Below, in pieces: positions 51,170 through 61,184 of a stretch of 64,000 bases of DNA; position 1 is the stretch's first letter; the number at the start of each line of letters is the position of its first letter. The notes beneath the pieces are model-generated. The model saw nothing but the letters and a program-made list of their open reading frames with translations. It made no database searches and had not been told where the DNA came from. Location: contig OZ176057.1 of assembly GCA_964247055.1 (NCBI GenBank), positions 4,154,001 to 4,218,000 on the forward strand, read 5' to 3'. The translations under genes were made by a program, and so were the position numbers. Source of the DNA: Paragordius varius (lineage: Eukaryota; Nematomorpha).

Positions 51170-53250
51170 TTAATTTTGTCTATGAAGAAAATTTTGTATA
51201 TCATCCCGAGTTACCAGGACTTTGTTCAATGAATTAATATGGTATTTTTTGCTTCTGCCATCTTTATCATTATTGCTGCTGCTGAATAAATTTGCATTTT
51301 TATCGACACATTTCCGCGATAAAGATTTTGCATTGAAATGTCGACAAAATTTGTCCAAATTTTCCGTTTGCATAGCATTAATTTTTTTATGGTTAAAATT
51401 TATACCACAGTTATTACCATGGGATATCGTCCCCGTAGAATCTAAAGGATCAAAAGGAATAATAATATTGTTACGATTGCTCATAATAGTAGGAATTTGG
51501 AATTATTCGTAACTTTTATTTAATTTATTTTAACATGATAAAAGTTTGTATTAGTAATATATATTGCACTATAAGTTAAAAAGTATATTCTCAAAGTATG
51601 AGAAATTATCAAAAGCAATAATAAACTATTTTTTTTCCATAAATTTAGTTAAGATATAAAAATTACAAATAAATTTAACATGTTTCACCTACCATTTTGA
51701 TCGGAACCATCTATTTTTTTATGATTTAAAGTATGTGGTCCTTGAGGCAAAAGACTTAATGATAAGGAGCCAAGCACATTCTTACAAGCATTTGCATCAT
51801 TTATTTCGTTATTTAATTGGGTTCCCGTAAAATGTTGATGGGCTGACGTATTATTAGTTATTTGTCCTACCTTTCGATTTATATCGCTCCAACATGATGT
51901 TTCCGCTGGTTGATATGATTGATTTCGGGGTGATGGATTATTCACATTGTAATTATCCAAATTAGTGGTATGGGTGTTTGGGGCGTAGATGTCACGTGAA
52001 ATTCTTAAAAAACTTGGATCTAATTCATTGTAACGTAAAGGATCTTCAAACGATTGTACTAAGGATGTTTTTTGCGGACCAGGGTTAGATACCAATTTAG
52101 AGTCTAAATTAATCATAGGAAGTTGTTTAAATGAATCCTTGGCAAAATTATCTCTAATATTGCCAACTTGGGAATTTTCATTGGTTGAAGAGGAGGGAAT
52201 GTAAAATGTTGATCGAGAAAGTTTTTTCAAATCTAAAAAATTATAGCAAAACTATTATACAAAAATTGTGTATAATTAATGTAATTTAAGTATCATTTTA
52301 ATTTTGTTGTAATCAGTCTTACAGATTAACTTTAATATTTTATAATTTAGGATATTCGATATTGAATGATCATTAATTTAAATAAGAGGGAGAAACCAAA
52401 ATATGAAGGTTTTATGTTAATGCAAATATATTAAATAATATAATAAGCGTAAATTAAGGTATTTTATACCAAAATGCGGAAAACATTTTGACAAAAGGCA
52501 TTCATAAAATGCCCGTCCAATTCCAATTTTTTTGAACAAACCAAAGCATTTTAAAAAACAAAATTAGGGCAAAAAAATAACCAGCATTGTTTAACTGATA
52601 TGAGGAGCATTTTGATGGAAAAAGTCTCGTGAGATGTAAATAATTGCAGGCATCAGAAAACGTTTTAGATCTCATGGGTGGTAATATTTGTGGTGTAGCT
52701 TCAGGTTGTGTTAATTCTTTTTGTAATAAAGTTACATTATTCATGTTATGCTCCAATTTATGTAGCAAAATTTTGGCTTGAGAGCAGGTCGAAACCATCA
52801 TTGAAGAATCGAAAAAACCTGTACCACCGTTTTCAGCGCAAATTTTATCCCTAACATTACCCATATAATTTTTAAGCGCATTATGTTTTCCTGAATTTAT
52901 GATTGACTCAGAATTGTAATTATTTGGTGTATATTTTATACGTATTTTAACGCATAAAATTGGACCCGTTTCCGTATTATGTAAGGTGGTGTTTTGATTT
53001 GACAAGTCAAAATTTTTGTTTTTTGAGTCCATTGTGGACCAAGTTAAATGGAGATATTGAGATAGAATATCCACGTACGCATTTGGATTCTCTTCAAATC
53101 TTAATTCACTTTTGTAAATCGTTTCTTGGTTAACATCTGAAACAAAATTAAACATATATGATAGCCAAATTTAAGGTTTTACTAAAGTTATACAAGATAA
53201 GATTTTGTGAGACGGAAATACACAATCTATAACTGTTTATTAATGAAAAG

Positions 53251-53304
<54 letters not shown>

Positions 53305-56300
53305 AAATGATTTAAAATCTGTATGTCCATCAACTGTGAAGATGCACCCAAATATTTTGATGCAATGCAAAAATAATCAATTAAAAATTAAAAACATTTA
53401 AATAGTTTATATTAAAATAACACAAAGAAATTTAACTTATTTTATATAAAACTTGCAAGAATTTGCGATTAGGTATTTTATGAAAATCGCAATGAGGCAA
53501 AAATAATAGGGTATGCATATTTGTACATCAAACAATCATTCCCAACATAAACCAAAATTATTAAACAATTAAAGACCTTATTTGCAGTGTTAGCATTAAT
53601 TTTTGTGCTAAATTCAAAATGTGTACTTTGTTCGTTGTCAGACGCTTTATTGTAAAATCTAGGTTGGTGGGAAGATGCATATATATTAATGGTTGAATTT
53701 TGTTCAGCACTATAATAAAAACAGCCAAATATAAAATTCTGTCGATATAAACATAAATGTAATATTGACAATTTTTTTTTAAACACAATTATACTTTATT
53801 TAACCCTGATTTTTACTAATTACAAATGTAAAACATATTGATAATGTGACCAATATACACCTCTATAACCTTATATGCAATTCAAAATGAGTTGTATATA
53901 AAAAAAACAAGTTTAAAAAGGTGCATAGTCTTAAAAAAATATTTCTTTTATATTTTTATGTTTTGTCCGTATACTTTAAATTTTTACTGTAATTACCCTA
54001 TATTATCAAAAAAAACTTACGCAATCCTTGTATAGTCTTTATTGGTAAATAATATTGGTAGGTATCTATGTGATGCGTCACACAAAGGTATTTCAACTAT
54101 AATTAACATTAAATACACAAAACTAATTATATAAAATTAATTATAAATCTAATCTAAAACTTAAGCTTATTTTATAAGCCTTTCATTTATAAAGTTGAAT
54201 AATGGCTTATCATAATTTTATACCATTTCTAAATAGAGTAAACACTGAGACTTTGATTGTGGAGGGAAATACATGCGTGATATGCGCATCATGACCGTTC
54301 TCAAAAAATAGTCAAATTAATATGTTAACCTAAGTTAAATTAATATTTTATTTCATTAAATAATATATATTAATCAATGAGGTTTGAGAAAAAAAAATTG
54401 ATAAATTATATTTTTTTATAATTTTTGGCTTATAGTAAATACTCCATAATACCCAAGTTTGTGTAAAGCAACTTTGAACGATTAAACTTAAAAATAGAGG
54501 CCTACAAATTCGGATTCCATAATGATATTGGAAAGGGGTACATTGAATTACACATTCTTTTCTTTGAAAAAAAAATCAACTATCCGAAATCACAATTTAA
54601 ATCAGGATTGTCCGACACAAATGGTTTGGTGGGCACATTTTTGACTCAAAATGTCGGCAGGCCTCATTTGCAAGATATATATTTGGCTATTACGGTCACA
54701 TTCAAAGATTAGATAACGATAATTGGATTAAAAATATACCTTAAGCCAAACAAACAAAACAGAGTTGGTCGTCCAGCAATAACATGGGACAAAAACATTA
54801 CCCAAGACCTACAGTCCAAAAACATAAAAGCCGGGGACTGGTTAAACAAAAAATCCTTCAATGCAATGATCAAACACCTAAACCCCGTCACGACGGGATG
54901 CCAAGGGACCCCTTGACAACAGAGATCCATCCATCCATCCATATATATATGAATATTATCAAATATTTTGTAGATTATAAGCATCATAAGACTGTAAAAT
55001 GCAAACACAAAATGACAATTTTCTCTAGTTCTTTGTCAATTATACAGACATATTCAGAGATTATTTTAGGAACATAAATTTTACAAAAATTTTGCAAGCT
55101 TATTTTCCATATTTATTTTAGCAGGCCTCATATAAAGTCTCGGATGACAGTAATACATCATTTGCGCTTAAAGAGTGTCCTTGAACACTTCAAGTTTCTC
55201 CTTATTGGTCCTTGAACACTTTAAGTTGTTATTGTTTTGTTTTTAACATCAAACAAATCGTATGTCTTAAATTTATTTTATCATTTAAACCTTTCTATTA
55301 ACATAATTTTTATTTATTAATTTTTTTTTAAAATTATTTTGATATTAATAAGATCTTAACGCGCAATTAAAAATATTGATAATTTTGATATTAAATCAAA
55401 TCAACCATATAAGTTTTCTGGTTTATACTTACATTTTTTTATTAAAAAAACATTTATAAGTTAATAATTTTGTTAAATTGGAAAATTATAGCTAAAAACA
55501 AAAAACAAGTTTTTGAATAAATTCTTAAATGAATAAATATATAATAAAAGAAAATTAGGTAAAAAATAATTAAATAAATATTACTATAGTTAAATTTATA
55601 CTTAAAAATTTTAAGGATTAAATTGAAATGTTGAAAGAATTTGAAGTCTTCAAGGACCAAATAAAACTGTTCAAAGATCAACTTGAAGTGTTCATGGACA
55701 CTCTAGAAGTGCGAATGGTAAACATATTTATATTTATATATCTTTGTAATGTTTCCTTTTTGTCTATAAAACTCTCCTCTGAAATCATAACATGCATTTG
55801 AATAATCAAATTAACAAATTTATTATTTTTGTAAAGGGTATTTAAAAAAATATAAATCAAAAAACCAACATGAAAATTATTCTATAAAAATATTTTTATT
55901 AAAGAGATGGTAAATTCATTACACAAAAAAAAATTATCATTACCAAAATAATCCACATCTTCATTAAATTCACTTCTAGAATTTTTGTGAAAAACATCAA
56001 ATGTATTGCAATGGTTATTTTCGCCGCCATTATTCATTGTTGATAACATAAATGTTAATGGGGAGAAGTGGGAACTATGGTAAGCCAAAAATATTGGGTC
56101 GCTACATCTAATATCATTGTAATTAAAATTATAAATTTAGGTTCAAATAACTGGTCTAAATAGTTTTTAGTATCATTTATAACCAGTCGTTTGTTTAAAT
56201 TGGCAGTTCAATCAAACGCCGTAAATATAGAGCTTTTATGTTGCAATAAATTGTTAATTTAATTGATATACTAAATTGTAAATTGACAATAAAAAATTAT

Positions 56301-59300
56301 ATGTGATATATATACCATTGGCCCGCCGAAAAATTTGGAATACATAATTTGCTAAAACATGCATATAATCTTAGTAAAATTGATAATTCTTAGACAATTT
56401 TTTCAAAATAAGTTTTTCCGGAAATGCAAGTAGCAAGAAAAAATGTTAAATGCCGTTTTCATTTTGCAAGCTATCTTTGAATGAAATCAATAAATTATAT
56501 ATAAATGCCCATATATATATTTCAAATGCGGCCCACCCATCTTATTAAATTGACGCCCGAAAGCCATTTGTTTTGGACACCCCTGATCCGTACGCTTAAA
56601 CATTTTTTAATTTACCACATTTTAAAATTTCAAATAACTCCATAAATTTAACGTTATTTGGGTAATTTTTAATTAAACGTGCATTACTTCAATATATATT
56701 TTTTATTTAAATTAATTTTTTTATCAAAAGAAGGTACATAGAAAATTAAACATTACTCTACTTATATTATTTGTGAAAAATGATATATAATAAACAAAAT
56801 AGAACAATAAAACAAGAGATAAAATGAAACTATTAAAAATATTTAATTATGATTTAATGTTGTATCTCAGAAACAAATTATTTATTTTTAGAGTGTCAAA
56901 ATATTTGAGGGTAAATTTGAATGCTAGGGTACAATGTACCAAAATTATTTACAAAGTTATAAGTTGATATTAGAAAAAGGTAGCATGATCAATAAGTAGG
57001 AACAACAGACTAGAAGAAAGTTATTAACCTTATAACTTTTTTATAAACTTTTTTATAAAGTGATCCATACGGTATTGGTTCTGTCCAACATGTTATTAAA
57101 ATTTCGCATGTTGACATTATATATCATTTTTAAGTTTAATTACGTTTTCGCGTTAGTCAACAATGAACATTAATATATATATTCGATTATTCCGAATATT
57201 TATATGATATTTAACTAATTAATATCTACCGTGGGTTTTGTCCAATATTTTTGTCCTTATATGGTGGTGAAACAAAATTATGTGCATCAAATGGTAAGTA
57301 TATTCCTGAAAAATTTATAGGTGAAATGGGCTGTCCATCAGAATCCAAAAGATAATCCGGTGCAAAAAGTATTATAGGTGCATTCAGAACGTTAGCCATA
57401 ACGTAAATGTGGATTTCTTCTAAACTGGCAAAGTAACTAAAAAAAACACAAATATAATCAACGATTAATATTTAATTTGTCAAAATATTTTTTTTGTATA
57501 ATACATGCAACTCAACATTTCCTTAACAAAACAGTTTTAGTTACTTGTTTAAAAAAAAGTATTATAAAAAAAGCAGTGCTAATATGCGCAAAGTGAATAT
57601 TGCCAAATAGAATATACAGTAAAGGGAATTATTATTGAATTTTTACACTATAAGATACACTTTAATATGCATGCCATCTAACATATTTAAATGAAAAAAA
57701 TAGCAATGTACTAAATATAATTATCCTAATTTTCATATTTTTTCCTTATTTGATAAAATAATTTTGAAAAACCTATTTTTATTATCACAATAAGATTAAT
57801 AATATGGAAATTAAACAGGGCTTGAAAGGGGCCCTAGTTATAAAATTAATTCAAAAACCGTTTAGTAACCGGTTGCACTTTTGTTTATAACCGCTTCTAG
57901 AATGAAAAAAAATGTAAAATCGGAATCGTAACCATTTATACTTTTACGAACCGTTTTAGAACCGGCTTCAAATGTAAACTCGGGTTTCAAGCCCTGAAAT
58001 TTAAAATGATATATATATAAAAAATCATATATATATATATATATATATATACTGATTAGATGAATCACAATGTCTTAGAGATGCCATTTGAATGATAGAA
58101 TTCCATTCCGTTTCCCATTCCTCAGGACTGAAAGATAAACCATACTATATAGAATAGGGTTGTAAGCACATAATTTAATGCACTATAAAGGCAAATATAT
58201 TTTTTTGAGACAGTCTGTTTATTTGGATCTTGGTTTTTTCATTATTGCATATTTTGCATTTCATCGATTTCGTAAAAAATTAGAGTAATATCCGTTTAAA
58301 TAAAAAATATGTATTTGCATTTTAAAGTTTTACATTTATAATTTTAACATGATAATATAATAATTTGCAGCAAATATGTTAGTCTGGCAAGACTGCAAAG
58401 GTTAAAAAACTTATAAATAAATGGTTGTTCTATTTGTGTACTCCGCTAAAAACTGTCTGGTTATGATTCTAAAGCAACGGTTCCAGATAATGTTAATTTT
58501 AGAATCAAACTTCCAATTACATATAATCGATCCAATAAATATAGAATGATATGCTTTATTAAACGAAATTTCTTATATAAATTTAGATTTTCGCCCCTAA
58601 TTCAAAGTATAGATATATATAATTGATTTTATTTAAAAAAAAATTCACCATAGTATTCAATTGATTTTGACGTCGCACCCAGCGTTGCTTTATGGGTCCA
58701 TTATCAAATATTTTATTCTCATTGTTAAATTTGGTATGGGAATCATTCTGAAGCGCTTTATGCAATAATTTTCTAAGAGCCAGGTTTGAATCTTCAAATC
58801 CGTACAGTGCTATTATTATTATAACACGGAAAATTACATAATATATATATATATATATATAAATAGGAGAGGGTGTACATCGACTTATAATCATTAATGA
58901 TCATTTTCTTTTGCAAAATTGGTAATAAAAATAGATTTTCTACATTTGTGTGTAACTTGCTCTTAAGTCTTAATAACACTAACCAACAAATTTTTCTGCC
59001 ACTCGAGTTTTTTGAATTTTCTGATATTTAGTATCATTTTAACAGTAAATCCGAAATAAAAATTATAACTCGTGGGAAGAATTTTGTATAATTTGATTTT
59101 TTTGATTATGCGCCCTCTTTATCAAAATTTTACTAAAAAATATTTTTCTTTGAAAATATATAAGTAATGCCCATTTGTAATATATCATTCGAAAGAGTAA
59201 TAAAAACTCTATAAAATGCATACTAATATGTATTACATCGACAGTTAATATTGGACACAAAGAGCGACAAACGCGCGAAGCGAGAGCATTTTTTTTAATT

Positions 59301-61184
59301 ATTATATTTTTCAAACTAATGGATGAAAATAGCTCAAACTTTGTTTAGATGGTGATGAATGTCCAAAAAAGATAACACAAGAAAGTTTTTTGATTAAAAC
59401 ATTTTTTTATTGCTTTTATGTCACTCAAAACAGTCATTTTTAAGTTTTTTGTTTTTTAAAAACTACCATCTCATCAATATTAATTTATTTTCTTTATAAT
59501 GCTGATAATTTCGAAATTTTAAAGATATAAACAAAGTTTAGGGTATTTTTGATCTTTTATAGCCATTATGTAATAAATTTACAGTTATAACTATGCATTT
59601 TAGTATCCACTAGGTAAAATATTTATGATAATAATAATTTTTATTAAAAAAGCAAGCCAAAAGCTTTTTCAAACATTTTTTTAAATTAAATACTAATATA
59701 ACCCTAATAATTATATTAAAATAATTTATATGATTTTCAAATTAGTTTGTCTGTGAAAATTCTTGACTTATTTAAGGATTGAAAATTTCGACCATTTAAA
59801 TCCAAATAACTTTTACATCCGATTGATTTAAATGACTTACTACCATTTAAAAGATGCAGTTTTTTGCGCTCTTTCGAATGATATAAAATACTTGGCTTCA
59901 TATCTAAAACTTTTAATTTTCGAAATTTCGAGTTTAATGTTAAATCGGGGCCAAAAATTATCGATAAACTCTAATATAAAAAAATTATTCCATGCTAGAC
60001 CAATTTTCTCTTCAGATATACTAATTATGTACTTTAAGGATATAAATTTTAAATTTACTAGAATGGAAGTTAAAAAAAGTTAAAATTTGTTGTCTAGTGT
60101 AATCAAATTATTTTAACCATTATTGAAAAATATAATAAAAACTTATATACAACTTATCTTAGGCAAAGAAGGATTTTCATGTCCGAAAACCATCCTAAAG
60201 TATAAAATATGAAGGTAAATTCTTATTATTAAATTTAATCCATGTAAAAAATCGGGCTTTTCTCATATTTATATCAACAATGGGATTAACTAAAATGGTA
60301 AAAGGTATTGAAGTTAAATGTTTTGTCATTCAGATTTTTCATTACTATTAGTTATATTAAAATTAATGCAAACATAATATATCATGGGCCAGCGCTACGG
60401 TATTTTTTTCCATAATAACAATTAAAGATGTAACTGATAAAATTTAAAAATCATACTTATCAACAAACATGAAATAAAATATTTTTATAGCCAAATGGCC
60501 AATAATGCCTCTTGTTATTATATCTAATTAGCCAATAAGTTTTACCATAAATAAATCTAAAAATAGGGTTATCAAGTAAAATAAAACCATTTATATAATG
60601 TTATTAAATTTAGGTTGGGGTTAACAAAATATATCTAAATAGAACTGATATTAAATTTTAACCTCTAATTATTAAAGTATTTTGATTGCAAATATTTATT
60701 TACCTAAGGATAAAGCATGTAAAAGACAATTCCCATCTCGTTTAGTATTGATAACCCAAAGTTTATTGTAAGAATTTTGACAATCACTCGGTTTACAAGC
60801 CCACCAATTAATTTTACCTAAAATATACAAAAAAGTACCTATTGATGTAAGGGAGTTTTGCATATATATATCAATAATGTATTTGAGTAATTTATTTTGA
60901 ACATGCTGACTATCATATAGTGGTACGTTACAAAAACTGTTTATCAAGTTTTGATCCAAATATATATTTGGAAGAAGTAAATTTTCATAGGGTTTTAAAT
61001 GGTTTGTAGCGATAGTGCAATTCATATTACAATTATATACGCTATGCTTGGTCCGTTGGCTATCCTTCAAATAATCCAAAAAATTATAAGCGCGAAAATA
61101 TATCGGATTAATTATTTCATTGTAAGAATAAAAAGGATCAAAGTAGACCTCAAGCGGCAAGCTTATATTAAATCCTTGGTGCAT
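51170..61184 (-). CDS. OTUD7-like: OTUD7/Cezanne-like OTU deubiquitinase, 8 exons
   Basis: Exons in transcript order: 60704-61184, 58649-58809, 58053-58144, 57230-57436, 55944-56107, 52582-53136, 51693-52232 and 51170-51441. All phases agree and the sum is 823 codons plus stop. OTU signatures match the Cezanne branch: LGKINWW, then DGNCLLHALSL (catalytic Cys at about 153), GFEDSNLALRKLLH, KQRWVRRQNQ, FSPEEWETEWNSII, FASLEEIHIYVMANVL, FSGIYLPFD and FLAYHSSHFSPL (catalytic His at about 327). In known family members this domain cleaves ubiquitin chains, K11-linked for Cezanne. The 3' half is low-complexity, and the C-terminal A20-type zinc finger usual in the family is not evident. The initiator Met is the most likely one (an in-frame TAA lies just upstream), but an N-terminal UBA exon could lie beyond. 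Intron 5 carries several transposable elements. Expected location is cytosol or nucleus. Confidence 0.9.
53250..53301. repeat. (TA)n microsatellite at the end of unit 3 homology
   Basis: A TA tract of about 50 bases. Homology to units 1 and 2 ends here, and the sequence to the right is unique in the window. Confidence 0.95.
53925..53992. mobile_element. Right half of a Tc1/mariner-like MITE
   Basis: TTTTATATTTTTATGTTTTG followed by TCCGTATACTTTAAATTTTT and ACTGTAA matches the right terminus of the elements at 22439 and 24054. The left terminus is not found. Confidence 0.5.
54604..54690. mobile_element. hAT-like terminus
   Basis: CAGGATTGTCCGACACAAATGG then TTTGGTGGGCACATTTTTGA and GTCGGCAGGCCTCATTTG follows the layout of hAT ends (CAGGGGTGTCC..., then GGGCCGC). 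It pairs in inverted orientation with 56505-56586 and resembles the 129-bp repeats. Confidence 0.5.
54730..54950 (+). mobile_element. 5'-truncated LINE 3' end with (CATC)n tail
   Basis: The plus strand reads VGRPAITWDKNITQDLQS, then IKAGDWLNKKSFNAMIK and a stop. This is the C-terminal tail typical of the LINE type found at 15540 and 34255, continuing where those copies are cut off. It ends in CATCCATCCATCC, a simple-repeat tail as in several LINE clades. The fragment sits in intron 5 of the OTUD7-like gene, in antisense orientation. Confidence 0.7.
55157..55719. mobile_element. AGTGTCC-family MITE in OTUD7-like intron 5
   Basis: Left end CATTTGCGCTTAAAGAGTGTCC then TTGAACACTTCAAGTTT; right end, reversed, ACCATTCGCACTTCTAGAGTG then TCCATGAACACTTCAAGTTG. 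The inverted subterminal repeats are clearer here than in the copies inside the tandem units. Confidence 0.65.
56505..56586. mobile_element. hAT-like terminus, inverted, in OTUD7-like intron 4
   Basis: The minus strand reads TCAGGGGTGTCCAAAACAAA, then ATGGCTTTCGGGCGTC and GGTGGGCCGCATTTG. It is similar to 54604-54690 in inverse orientation. The two ends enclose exon 5 of the OTUD7-like gene, so they are more likely two separate insertions than one element. Confidence 0.5.
58026..58052. repeat. (TA)n at the 5' splice site of OTUD7-like intron 3
   Basis: The TA tract directly follows the exon 3 donor (AATCA|GTATATATA), so the splice site itself merges into the microsatellite. Confidence 0.85.
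58842..58861. repeat. (TA)n microsatellite in OTUD7-like intron 1
   Basis: About 20 bases of TA repeat, some 30 bases upstream (in transcript sense) of the exon 2 acceptor. Confidence 0.85.
58977..60100 (-). mobile_element. ~1.1 kb terminal-inverted-repeat element (copy B) in OTUD7-like intron 1
   Basis: Ends are ACACTAACCAACAAATTTTT and, inverted, ACACTAGACAACAAATTTTA. It aligns along its length with 2811-3769 in reverse orientation, with about 150 bp more sequence. No transposase frame is recognised. It contains a compact GC patch, GCGACAAACGCGCGAAGCG, near 59261. Confidence 0.75.

Larger units (their letters stand above)
40233..53250. repeat. Tandem unit 3 (lacks LINE/satellite block)
   Basis: Third direct unit. 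It begins at the satellite edge of unit 2 and runs to the (TA)n tract at about 53250, where homology to units 1 and 2 stops. Beyond that point it continues into the intron and 5' exons of the OTUD7-like gene, which makes this the resident copy of the locus rather than a copied end. Confidence 0.92.
53137..55943 (-). other. Intron 5 of the OTUD7-like gene, repeat-filled
   Basis: It contains a (TA)n run, a half MITE, a LINE 3' end with a CATC tail, a hAT-like terminus and an AGTGTCC-family MITE (listed separately). The right edge of the tandem unit (about 53250) lies inside it. A short open stretch at about 53590-53721 has splice-like flanks but does not fit the phase of exons 5 and 6. Confidence 0.75.

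Noticed and set aside
53148-53351. Ile/Tyr-repeat open frames over (TA)n tracts, here and at 57862 and 58583
   Set aside because: They are translations of TA microsatellites and not genes, except where a real OTUD7-like exon is embedded.
53590-53721. Possible extra minus-strand exon in OTUD7-like intron 5 (open, TATTATAG acceptor, AATAAG|GTCTTT donor)
   Set aside because: In no frame does it connect exon 5 (phase 1) to exon 6 (phase 1), while those two join directly in frame. It could still be an alternative exon or part of a nested gene.
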